From: Arcanobacterium_A hippocoleae
GTDB lineage: Bacteria > Actinomycetota > Actinomycetes > Actinomycetales > Actinomycetaceae
Length of the DNA stretch: 64,000 bases
Assembly: GCF_031456295.1 (NCBI RefSeq)
Contig: NZ_JAVDUJ010000001.1
Location: 1,178,001 to 1,242,000 of the forward strand
Reading direction: 5' to 3'
Position numbers and translations under genes: made by a program
Notes under the pieces: model-generated
What the model was told of the DNA's origin: nothing
Seen by the model: only the letters and a program-made list of their open reading frames with translations
Database searches by the model: none
Part shown: positions 26,088 to 34,243 of the stretch, in pieces
Layout of the letters: each line of letters opens with the position of its first letter
Numbering within the stretch: position 1 is the stretch's first letter

Positions 26088-27010
26088 CGGCTCTGCTCCT
26101 TCTGCTCGCCTGCGGTCGCTGCTAAAAATGCTTCGCCCAAGGTCACTCCGCGGCGTACCACATCTTTCACAATGCCTCCTTCGGCTTCGATACTGCGCAA
26201 CAAACCGCCGAAAGGAGTCCCAGTCGGAACTGTGAGTGTGAGATGCCGCCCGTCATCATCAATAGTGATGTTGTAATCATGAGGAAGAGCGAGGTGGCGA
26301 AGATCTGCTACCGGATCTGCCAGCTCGATCGCGATGTTTTCATGCTGCGCAAACCGTGTCACGAATTCTTGTTTAGTCCCCATAAAGCGTAAGATGCCGC
26401 CATCCAATAGCAATACGTCATCGATCAGAGACTCAATCGCAGTAAAATCATGCGAAGAAATCACGACCAGGTTCCCTTGGTCACGGCTGGCATGTATCGC
26501 TTGCGACAAACGTGCGATGTGCCCCAAGTCCAAACCAACTGTTGGTTCATCAAGCAGCATAATCTGCGGGCGCATTGCGAGCACTCGCGCGATCATGAGG
26601 CGCTGCTGCTGACCGCCAGACAAAATCTCGGGAGTTTCATGGATCGGTTCATTTTCGAGCCCGACACTTGCCAACGCCTCATCAGCTCGTTTCCAGGCTT
26701 CAGCTCCGCGTAAACCGGCGAGGGAGGCTCCCATCCATACATTGGTGCGAATGCTCACGAACCAATCGATCATCAGTTGTTGGGCACACCAACCTAGCGG
26801 CCCTCCCTTTACTGTGACACTCCCAGAGGTTGGCGTGCGCACACCTGCACTCACGTTAATCAGCGTGGTTTTACCTGCGCCATTCGCCCCGAGCAAACCA
26901 ATAACACGGCCGCCGTGCAAGTTTACCGTGATCTCCGACAAGGCCGGGCGTGTGCCGCCATAATCAACAGAAACATGCTCAAGTTTAAGAAAAATGCCAG
27001 CATTATTCAC
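26084..27010 (-). CDS. ABC transporter ATP-binding protein
   Basis: 308 residues from a GTG with GGGGTG upstream. Walker A GANGAGKTTLI (about residues 41-51), signature LSGGQQQRL, Walker B IMLLDEPTVGLD and the switch His in ISSHD are complete. The C-terminal extension of about 80 residues is DUF4162-like, as in drug/antibiotic-type ABC-2 exporters. Partner of the downstream permease. It lies downstream of tRNA-Thr with its own presumed promoter. Confidence 0.92.
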   Translation of the reverse strand: MNNAGIFLKLEHVSVDYGGTRPALSEITVNLHGGRVIGLLGANGAGKTTLINVSAGVRTPTSGSVTVKGGPLGWCAQQLMIDWFVSIRTNVWMGASLAGLRGAEAWKRADEALASVGLENEPIHETPEILSGGQQQRLMIARVLAMRPQIMLLDEPTVGLDLGHIARLSQAIHASRDQGNLVVISSHDFTAIESLIDDVLLLDGGILRFMGTKQEFVTRFAQHENIAIELADPVADLRHLALPHDYNITIDDDGRHLTLTVPTGTPFGGLLRSIEAEGGIVKDVVRRGVTLGEAFLAATAGEQKEQSR

Positions 27011-27264
27011 AACTATTCACCCCGCCCAGCTCCGCAACATTCAGAAAATCAATTTTGAATTCGTCCAAAATTGGTTCTCGCAAGAAGTTTAAGTCCGTCT
27101 GGAAAATAATACCCCTGGCACTGCCCTCCCCCGGGAAGACAGTCTCAACATCCGAAAAGGACGGATCAAAAACTAACGAAACACCGCCATCAGACCCAAT
27201 TTCTGGGCATTAACCCGGTATTAGCCCCGTTTGGCGCTTAGCCCGCCCGGACATCCCAGCGCAA
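27011..27264. other. Gap between the ABC ATPase gene and tRNA-Thr
   Basis: About 300 bp separate the ATPase start from the tRNA. Apart from the tRNA terminator listed separately I see only presumed promoter sequence for the ABC operon, without a clear -35/-10 pair, and no gene. Confidence 0.35.
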
Positions 27265-27308
27265 AAACAAAGAAAATCCCGCGACACAGGCGAACCTATC
27301 TCGCGGGA
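27265..27308 (-). terminator. Terminator of tRNA-Thr
   Basis: Read on the minus strand, TCCCGCGA and TCGCGGGA (plus 27301-27308 and 27277-27284) form a perfect 8-bp stem. It is followed by TTTTCTTTGTTTTT directly after the tRNA gene. Confidence 0.85.
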
Positions 27309-27319
27309 CATCACATTTG

Positions 27320-27392
27320 AGCCGCCTGTGGGAATCGAACCCACGACCTTCTCATTACGAGTGAGACGCTCTGCCGACTGAGCTAAGGCGGC
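27320..27392 (-). tRNA. tRNA-Thr (anticodon CGT)
   Basis: 73 nt without CCA. The acceptor stem GCCGCCT/AGGCGGC pairs fully, the D arm has TTAGCTCAGT, and the anticodon arm TCTCA-CTCGTAA-TGAGA gives anticodon CGT. The T arm GTGGG-TTCGATT-CCCAC is canonical. The 3' end continues TCA, so CCA is only partly encoded. It reads ACG codons. Confidence 0.96.
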
Positions 27393-27628
27393 ATGCCTTG
27401 CACTACCAAAATTTGGTTAGTACCAGATTCCAATCAACCAGCAGATGCTGCGGGCGAGGAAACTAATCAGCTTGATAAATGTACCGAATTTTGCACACTA
27501 ATTTCAAATAATCAGAGCGCGAAAGCCGTCACAAATCAAAACCTTCACTTCCTCACCCGCCCACATCTTCTCACTCACTCAATTCCGAGATCGCACAGAT
27601 TAACAGGTTAAATGGAAATCTTGATGGA

Positions 27629-30475
27629 TCAACTCTGCTTCCGTTTTTGCATCAAACGCACTCCAGAGAGAGCAGCATTCACAAGCAGCAGTGCAATAAT
27701 CACACCAAGAAGAGTATTTGTATTCCACCACGACCCGCTTGCACTTACATCAAACGAATCTTTGAAATTGCCTTTCTGCGAACCACGCAATGCCTTCGCA
27801 CCAACGCCAGACTGCCCATTCAACGGATCACTACTTGCACTCAATCCACTTCCGTTACTGAGGGAAGGTACATTTGCCTTTGCAGCCAACACACCGCCTT
27901 TAGCACCACCCAAGTTGGTAGTACCCGAAGCCCCCACAAGTGCCTGCCCGATTTCAGCTCCAAGATCAAAGTGCCCATTCGTCACCCCGTTCGCACTGCC
28001 CACATTGAAAGTAAGCACGGTACGATTCGAGATATTTTGCCCATTCTTTAAGGTTGCAGAGACGGTGACGCCCACACGATACGTACCTGCCTTCGAGAAG
28101 ACCCAGTTTGGATGCGCATGCACATTCGGATTCAATACGATCGCACCTCCAGCAGTACCGTTTCCACCAGAGAAAATCCGCTGCCCTGCACCGCCGAAAT
28201 TACTGGAGTAGAACACTTCCATTGCGCCAGGCCCGGAGAACGATGTAAGCGCAAGGCGCAAGTGCCCTGTAGTCTTTGCCAGCAGAGTTGGATGCTGCGA
28301 ATTTACACCAAGCCACGGCACACCCTGCACCTGACTGCTTGAAATCATCCACACATCACTACCTGCCGGGATTCGCCCAACGGTTTCCACCATTTTTGCT
28401 CTCCCTGCATTCCCGATTGCAAATGGCAACGAAGTTGGATCAACCCACTTTGCTGGCTGCGTACGATCATCCTTTATCCTTGCATAAATTGCATCCACAT
28501 AACGCTGCTGCGCGGCTTGCTTTGGCGCGCTGCCATTGCCTCCCGCGTTCACACCATTTTGCGGAAGCGCACTTCCAGCGCCGCCATTTTGCCCGCTCGG
28601 CAACCCTTCGTTTGAAAGTTCAGCTGGATCTTTCTTGCCTGAATCTTCACTTGCAGGATTCTCCACAACATTGTCGTTATTATCTACTGGGTGATCCACC
28701 ACTGGGCACCCATCAATCAATTCCTGCGGAACATTACTTCCCACATACCAAGTGTAAGTAGCAATATTTGACGCACCGGCACCCGGAGTATACAGCGCCC
28801 CTGCAGCTACTGGGAGATCTGTAAGTGCACTATTACTTGCATCAGCTGCCCGCATTTGCATGGTATAAACACCTGGCTTGGTAAAAATCCAGTTTGTATG
28901 CACGTGAGCTGGAAATGCCTGATGGATTTTTTCTCCTGAGCGCACTGCAAAACTTTGCGAAGCAAGTTGCGCACTTGGCGCGCCCAAGCCCGCAGTGTAC
29001 ATATACACTTCTCCAGGCCCTTGTACTTTCATAAATTCAATATCGATCGCGCCAAAGTCTGGACGCACCCCGCTCGTATCCCAGCCTGGGAATGGAACTT
29101 TACCTTGATCGTCACCGTTTTCACCAAGGAAGTAGATCGGAGCAGTGAAATCTGCATTAGCTTTCCGTCCAAGCAGATTCGCAAAACCAGTCGGAAGAGT
29201 TAGCTTCGCATGTGAATTTACATGCACAATCACCTCTTCTGGCTGACGCTCAATTGGACCACGTCCGCTAGTGTCATCTTTCGCATTCAAAACCAATTTT
29301 CCGTTTTGCGAAACCACATTAAACAGATCAATATGCCCCCGACTGAGCACAATGCGCTTATTTCCCGACGGCACACACTTCTGGAGCTGATCGTCGCGTG
29401 GATCAGGCTGATCTGCGTCTAATATGCTTGAACCATCTTCGCCCATCGTGTTTTCGTCAGCAGTTTCGCCAGGGGCAGGATCTACCGGATCTAACTGCGC
29501 ACCTGGAGACACATCGCCACTTTCGGGTTTCTCCGGACTATCTGCAGCGCTTCCATTTCCCGAATTTACACCATCATCCTCGGCGTCACCTGGAGTGCTA
29601 CCTGGAACCTCAGCCCCCGGCTGCGCATCTGGCTCAGTTGGCGCATCTGAATGCGGATTTTCCGGTTCGCTACCCGAGTTTCCCGCAGCAATCGTGTCTG
29701 GAATTTCAGAAAGCACTCGTGTCTGCGGCGTTTCACGCTGATCAAGCTTATTTTTCCGAACCAGGTATGTGAGCGTGAATGGGTCGGATACTGAACGGGA
29801 GCCGTCTTTCTTCGTCACAATCGCACGGCCAGTAAGGTGATAGTACCCAGCATATTCAAAATACCAGTGCCCATGCTGATGCCCTGGGATTTTTAATACG
29901 TCACCGGCTTCAATATAGAAATTCCCATTCTCCATGAATGGCAAAATCGCATCTGAACCATCTTCAGCTTCCGCCATCTGATTATTATTATAGAAACTGA
30001 TCTTGCCTGGGCCTTCCACTTTCGTGAATTGTATCTGCACCGTCGCCCCAAGCTCTTCTTGCCCAGGAGCGCTCATGCCTGGCGCTGCACTAGCATCACC
30101 ACACGCACCGTAATAACCGTTTTTCCCTGCTTCACCCAGTTGCGGAAGGTAACTATTATCAAAATATGCGAAGTAATCCTCTTGACAATGTTCACTTAGC
30201 ACATACGAGTAATCTGCAATATGAATTTCAGTTGAATCCATATTGTAAAGATCGTTCCTAATCCCATTGCGAATCATTACACGAGGTTTAGCGCCAGTAA
30301 TATCGACGTAAAAACCATCTGTATGACCACTATCGATAACGCGCTTTTCCGCAGCTTGCGCGGTAAGCGGCGCAAAAGCGAGGACGAGCGCAGCAAATAA
30401 GGAGAGGAAGATTTTGCCAGCGGCGCGCTTTTGCTCGCTGCCATGCGTTTTTACTAGTGCGGTTGCAAAGCTCAT
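27629..30475 (-). CDS. Large surface protein with three HxHxxWxF modules (actinobacterial surface-anchored repeat type)
   Basis: About 948 residues from the ATG at 30475 (GGAAAGA upstream). The signal peptide is ILSLFA-like, ending ALVLAFAPLTAQA. Three related modules each contain a histidine motif before a G-x-Y: HQHGHWYF (about residue 198), HVHTNWIF (about 525) and HAHPNWVF (about 787). The first two begin with a GH-D motif, SGHTDGF and RGHIDLF. This fits the actinobacterial surface-anchored protein domain (choice-of-anchor M type). Between modules 1 and 2 lies a disordered Pro/Glu/Asp/Gly-rich linker. A C-terminal membrane helix with a basic tail (RLMQKRKQS) anchors it; no LPxTG-like motif precedes it. 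The His clusters suggest metal binding, which is inference. Confidence 0.85.
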   Translation of the reverse strand: MSFATALVKTHGSEQKRAAGKIFLSLFAALVLAFAPLTAQAAEKRVIDSGHTDGFYVDITGAKPRVMIRNGIRNDLYNMDSTEIHIADYSYVLSEHCQEDYFAYFDNSYLPQLGEAGKNGYYGACGDASAAPGMSAPGQEELGATVQIQFTKVEGPGKISFYNNNQMAEAEDGSDAILPFMENGNFYIEAGDVLKIPGHQHGHWYFEYAGYYHLTGRAIVTKKDGSRSVSDPFTLTYLVRKNKLDQRETPQTRVLSEIPDTIAAGNSGSEPENPHSDAPTEPDAQPGAEVPGSTPGDAEDDGVNSGNGSAADSPEKPESGDVSPGAQLDPVDPAPGETADENTMGEDGSSILDADQPDPRDDQLQKCVPSGNKRIVLSRGHIDLFNVVSQNGKLVLNAKDDTSGRGPIERQPEEVIVHVNSHAKLTLPTGFANLLGRKANADFTAPIYFLGENGDDQGKVPFPGWDTSGVRPDFGAIDIEFMKVQGPGEVYMYTAGLGAPSAQLASQSFAVRSGEKIHQAFPAHVHTNWIFTKPGVYTMQMRAADASNSALTDLPVAAGALYTPGAGASNIATYTWYVGSNVPQELIDGCPVVDHPVDNNDNVVENPASEDSGKKDPAELSNEGLPSGQNGGAGSALPQNGVNAGGNGSAPKQAAQQRYVDAIYARIKDDRTQPAKWVDPTSLPFAIGNAGRAKMVETVGRIPAGSDVWMISSSQVQGVPWLGVNSQHPTLLAKTTGHLRLALTSFSGPGAMEVFYSSNFGGAGQRIFSGGNGTAGGAIVLNPNVHAHPNWVFSKAGTYRVGVTVSATLKNGQNISNRTVLTFNVGSANGVTNGHFDLGAEIGQALVGASGTTNLGGAKGGVLAAKANVPSLSNGSGLSASSDPLNGQSGVGAKALRGSQKGNFKDSFDVSASGSWWNTNTLLGVIIALLLVNAALSGVRLMQKRKQS

Positions 30476-30766
30476 GTGAATCTTTCCAGTGTTCCAAAGT
30501 ATCCAAAGCGGATAGTTTTCCATTTCAATAATCAATACTATCTTATTGGGACTCTTTCTCAACAAGAAGCTTTGTGGGATTCGTTTCTTTTTTAAGAACA
30601 GATCTCATTAAAACTGTATTGCGCCAGTTTTCCTCCCAACTCAAACCTGATAATAAGAAAATGATTCCCCTTCGTCCTTTAGCTAAACCAGCCAACACGA
30701 TAGAATGTTCTTAAGTGCGCTATATCAAGGCGCATTCCCACTACGAAATACTCAAGGGAAGTGAAT

Positions 30767-31504
30767 ATGACTTATAAACTCGTGCTTCTTCGCCACGGAC
30801 AAAGCGAATGGAATGCAAAGAATCTTTTCACCGGCTGGGTGGATGTACCACTTTCAGAAACTGGGCGCGCCGAAGCCACACACGGCGGCGAGTTAATGAA
30901 GGAAGCTGGCGTATTCCCAGATCTGCTTTTCACCTCAATGCTGCGCCGCGCAATCATGACCGCAAATCTTGCACTTGACGCTGCTGACCGGCATTGGATC
31001 CCAGTCGAGCGCGATTGGCGTTTAAACGAACGTCACTACGGTGCCCTTCAGGGGAAGAACAAGAAAGAAATTCGCGACGAATACGGTGAAGATCAGTTCA
31101 TGCAGTGGCGTCGTTCCTACGATGTTCCACCGCCAGCAATCGAAGCTGGCAGCGAATTCTCGCAAGATTCCGATCCACGCTATGCAGGCGAACCAATCCC
31201 AGCTACCGAATGCTTGAAAGACGTACTGGAGCGCCTCCTCCCTTACTGGGAAGAAACCATCGTACCGGCAATTAAGACCGGCAAGACGGTAATGATTGCT
31301 GCTCATGGTAATTCACTGCGCGCAATTGTCAAGCACCTCGACGAGATTTCCGACGACGATATCGCTGGCGTAAACATCCCAACCGGCGTACCGCTCGTAT
31401 ATGAACTAGATGAAGAAACCCTCAAGCCAGTCAAAAAGGGCGGCACCTATCTCGATCCGGAAGCTGAAGCAAAGATTGCTGCAGTTGCCAATCAAGGTAA
31501 GTAA
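30767..31504 (+). CDS. gpmA: 2,3-bisphosphoglycerate-dependent phosphoglycerate mutase
   Basis: Interconverts 3- and 2-phosphoglycerate in glycolysis. 245 residues from the ATG at 30767 (AAGGGAAG upstream; a GTG 6 nt earlier is less likely). The phosphohistidine motif LLRHGQSEWN (His11 region), NERHYGALQG and the second catalytic histidine in AAHGNSLR are intact. Monocistronic with its own terminator. Confidence 0.97.
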   Translation: MTYKLVLLRHGQSEWNAKNLFTGWVDVPLSETGRAEATHGGELMKEAGVFPDLLFTSMLRRAIMTANLALDAADRHWIPVERDWRLNERHYGALQGKNKKEIRDEYGEDQFMQWRRSYDVPPPAIEAGSEFSQDSDPRYAGEPIPATECLKDVLERLLPYWEETIVPAIKTGKTVMIAAHGNSLRAIVKHLDEISDDDIAGVNIPTGVPLVYELDEETLKPVKKGGTYLDPEAEAKIAAVANQGK

Positions 31505-31540
31505 ATTAATAAGTCACGATGAGTAATCATCGCAATATCC

Positions 31541-31585
31541 AGAGTGCTGCTGATAGCTAAAACTATCGGCAGCACTCTGTTTTAT
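31541..31585 (+). terminator. Terminator of gpmA
   Basis: 16-bp arms at 31541-31556 and 31563-31578 with one G-U pair and a 6-nt loop, followed by GTTTTATC. It starts about 36 nt after the gpmA stop. Confidence 0.88.
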
Positions 31586-31705
31586 CGGCTCTTCGTATTA
31601 CATACACCCGCAGCTCGAACAAAATGTGCGGAACCTTTTTAGTTGGGTCGATTTTGGCCGGTTCGCCACACTCTACCCAGTTCACACACGCTGCAGCTGC
31701 ACAGA

Positions 31706-32431
31706 TTAGACCACGCCGCTCGCTGTAAGATATGCAAGCACAGCGCGCACCCGCCGATTTTCTTCTCCCGGAGCAAGTCCCAACTTGAGGAATACGTTCG
31801 CCACATGTTTTGAAACAGCAGCTCCGGAAAGATAAAGCTGCTCAGCAATATCAGTATTGGAAAGCCCCTGCGCCATCAACTCCAACACCTCACGTTCACG
31901 CGGAGAAAGCTTTCCCAAAGCACCGCTTTTCCCCTGCACCAATCCTGCAGCAATTTCCGGATCAACAACCACCCCGCCAGCAGCCACAATCCCCAGAGAT
32001 CTGATAAAGTCTCCAACGCGCGCCACGCGGTCTTTCAGCAAATATCCCAGTCCGCCTTGCGCACCATACGGAAAAGATCCAGGAAAACGCGAAAAACTGC
32101 TGCTTCCCCCTGCCGAACTTATTCCGTCATGAAAAAGCACACTCGCATATGCCGGAGCAACATATTGTGAAAGAACCATCACTCCCAACTGCGGAAAATC
32201 ACGACGGATATCCGCTGCAGCCCGCAGTCCGTCATCCCGCATTTCCGGCGGCATTCGCACATCGGTAACCAACACATCAATCTCTTCACCAGCGTTCAGC
32301 AGTGCGCCAATCCGCGAGCGCAGCTGCACCGCATCTTGCGCATGTCCAACAACCTCATGTCCCGTCCGCTCAAGAATTCCGCTCAAACCCTCACGAATCA
32401 GAGCCGCATCATCTGCAATAAAAAGCTTCAC
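31706..32431 (-). CDS. LuxR/NarL-family response regulator
   Basis: 241 residues. The receiver domain has acidic residues IADDA (residues 5-9), the phosphorylation site Asp57 in VLVTDVRMPP and the switch lysine in YLLKDRV. A Gly/Ser/Phe-rich insertion of about 22 residues (SSAGGSSSFSRFPGSFPYG) interrupts the receiver before the last strand, which is unusual. The output helix-turn-helix is LSPREREVLELMAQGLSNTDIAEQLYLS. Start overlaps the stop of the kinase gene. It probably controls the divergent ABC transporter. Confidence 0.93.
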   Translation of the reverse strand: MKLFIADDAALIREGLSGILERTGHEVVGHAQDAVQLRSRIGALLNAGEEIDVLVTDVRMPPEMRDDGLRAAADIRRDFPQLGVMVLSQYVAPAYASVLFHDGISSAGGSSSFSRFPGSFPYGAQGGLGYLLKDRVARVGDFIRSLGIVAAGGVVVDPEIAAGLVQGKSGALGKLSPREREVLELMAQGLSNTDIAEQLYLSGAAVSKHVANVFLKLGLAPGEENRRVRAVLAYLTASGVV

Positions 32432-33255
32432 CGTACAATCCCGCTTTCTCCCGGTTCAAGTAACAACGGAATTGATGCCGCCACTGTGGTCGGTCCGCCC
32501 TGCGGGGAATCACAGCGTAAATCTCCGCCGAAAGCAGCTAAACGCTCACGCAAACCAGCAAGACCATGCCCAGGCGAGATTTTCGCTCCGCCCGGTCCGT
32601 CATCAACCACGGAAACATGCAAAGTTTTATCTGCAGCAAGCAGAATCGTTGCGCGGGCCGAAGGAGCATATTTCGCAACATTAGTAAGAGCTTCACAAAC
32701 AAAGAAATAAGCAGCCGCAGCTACCCCGTCGGGCATTAACGGCAGCGGATGCGGTGCAACCACCTGCGCCGCCGCCGGACTCGATTCTGCTGCCGCACGT
32801 ACCGCCACTTCAAGCCCAACATTCGATAACACATGCGGATGAATATTGTTCACAGCAGCCCGCAGGCTCCGCAAACCTTCTTCGCCAGCATCCTGCGCCC
32901 GGAACAAAATACGTGAAAGCTCATGCAATTGCGCATTAACCGCATCAACCGCATTAACCGAATCACCAGAAGAATCTGGAACAGTACCGGAATCCGCCAG
33001 CACTTTCTCCGTCTTTTCCAGACACATCTGCAAGATTAGCTGCGCCTCCCCCAATGCCATATTCGCCGCTACAATGTACTGCTGTGCTCCGTCGTGCAAA
33101 TCACGTTCGATACGGCGGCGTTCAATCTCAAAAGCACGCACTATTTCCCTCCGTGAAGCACGAAGTTCACTAATCTGCTCTGCTGTTGTTTTCCGTTGAA
33201 AAAGCATATCGCACTCTGTATCTACTACATCTAATATATTTACTGCATCTAACAC
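32428..33255 (-). CDS. Soluble NarL-type histidine kinase without membrane sensor
   Basis: 275 residues from a GTG at 33255, or about 259 from the ATG at 33207; neither has a good RBS. Dimerisation/phosphoacceptor region ERRRIERDLHDGAQQ (HisKA_3) and an ATPase domain with FVCEALTNVAKYA (N box), VVDDGPGG and GHGLAGLRERLAAFGG. The kinase core is whole, but no transmembrane or sensory domain precedes it: the frame upstream of 33255 is open for only about 17 codons before a stop. The coding sequence contains short tandem repeats giving NAVDAVNAQ and, near the start, LDAVNILDVVD. Either the 5' end is eroded or the kinase senses through a partner such as the adjacent permease. Confidence 0.85.
   Translation of the reverse strand: MLDAVNILDVVDTECDMLFQRKTTAEQISELRASRREIVRAFEIERRRIERDLHDGAQQYIVAANMALGEAQLILQMCLEKTEKVLADSGTVPDSSGDSVNAVDAVNAQLHELSRILFRAQDAGEEGLRSLRAAVNNIHPHVLSNVGLEVAVRAAAESSPAAAQVVAPHPLPLMPDGVAAAAYFFVCEALTNVAKYAPSARATILLAADKTLHVSVVDDGPGGAKISPGHGLAGLRERLAAFGGDLRCDSPQGGPTTVAASIPLLLEPGESGIVR
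32933..32959. repeat. Three tandem 9-bp repeats inside the kinase gene
   Basis: GCATTAACC, GCATCAACC and GCATTAACC lie head to tail and encode an Asn/Asp-Ala-Val repeat. Slippage could change the length of the loop between the phosphoacceptor helices without breaking the frame. Confidence 0.7.
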
Positions 33256-33466
33256 ATCTGCTGCATTGAAACGCGAGGAGATCGGCCCCTTTTGTCTGCA
33301 AGTACTTTATCCGCAAGCACCCGCGGCTGCCAATCCAAGTTTATCCGCATCCGTATCTCTTCGGCACTGCAATAAACAGTGCGGATACAAAAGGTAGACC
33401 CAGCTCTACCCAAATTCGGGAGACAGCACCAGCATTATCACCAAATCAACACGGTTAAATAGAAGT

Positions 33467-34243
33467 ATGAACGATTCAATACAGGTAAACAGTATTCATA
33501 ATTCAGATGCAAACTCTGCTGCAGAAAATTCTGCCGTCGGCAATCATGAAACATCTTCCGTGCTCCTGCAAGCTGTTGGTGTGACAAAAAATTTCGGTAT
33601 GGTGCACGCACTTGCCGGGATTGACTTATCGATTCGTAAAGGGGAACAAGTGGCGATTATGGGGCCGTCCGGCTCTGGAAAATCTACACTTCTCCACACT
33701 CTTTCCGGAATTTTAACTCCCAGTTCCGGAAGAGTTTCTTTTAACGGAACCGCCATCAGTTCCCTCCGCGATAGCGCTCGTTCCCGAATCCGGATGCAGC
33801 ATTTCGGTTTCGTTTTCCAAGACGGACAGCTTGTACCAGAGCTGACAGCGCGCGAAAATGCCGCACTTCCGCTGCTGTTAAACGGCGCAAACAGAAATTC
33901 CGCAAACAAAACGGCTGCAGATTGGTTAAACCGCCTCGGAGTGGGCGAGCAAAGCAGAAAACGCCCTGGTGAAATGAGCGGCGGGCAAGCGCAGCGTGTG
34001 GCTATTGCCCGCGCTTTAGCATGTTCTCCAGCCGTAGTTTTCGCCGATGAACCGACGGGCGCCCTCGATCAGGCTACCGGTCATGAAGTAATGCAGATTC
34101 TCACCACCGCTGCCAAAATGAGCGGCGCCACTCTGATCGTTATTACACACGATATTAAAGTGGCCGCATGGTGCCAGCGCCTAGTGGAGATTCGTGATGG
34201 TTTAGTACACACCGACCGCCCAGTGAATGAGGTGACGGCTTAA
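33467..34243 (+). CDS. MacB/LolD-type ABC transporter ATP-binding protein
   Basis: 258 residues. An Asn/Ser-rich N-terminal extension of about 30 residues precedes the domain. Walker A GPSGSGKSTLLHTLSG, Q-loop FVFQDGQLVPELTARENAALP, signature MSGGQAQRVAIARAL, Walker B VVFADEPTGALD and the switch His (ITHD) are all present. Stop and next start overlap (TAATG). Together with the permease it resembles transporters that confer resistance to, or export, antimicrobial peptides. Divergent from the two-component genes. Confidence 0.93.
   Translation: MNDSIQVNSIHNSDANSAAENSAVGNHETSSVLLQAVGVTKNFGMVHALAGIDLSIRKGEQVAIMGPSGSGKSTLLHTLSGILTPSSGRVSFNGTAISSLRDSARSRIRMQHFGFVFQDGQLVPELTARENAALPLLLNGANRNSANKTAADWLNRLGVGEQSRKRPGEMSGGQAQRVAIARALACSPAVVFADEPTGALDQATGHEVMQILTTAAKMSGATLIVITHDIKVAAWCQRLVEIRDGLVHTDRPVNEVTA

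Noticed and set aside
25284..27010. ABC pair as the anchored-repeat-type transporter partner of the surface protein at 27.6-30.5 kb
   Set aside because: The permease and ATPase are of the ABC-2 export class, no substrate-binding protein is present, and tRNA-Thr with its terminator separates them from the surface protein gene.
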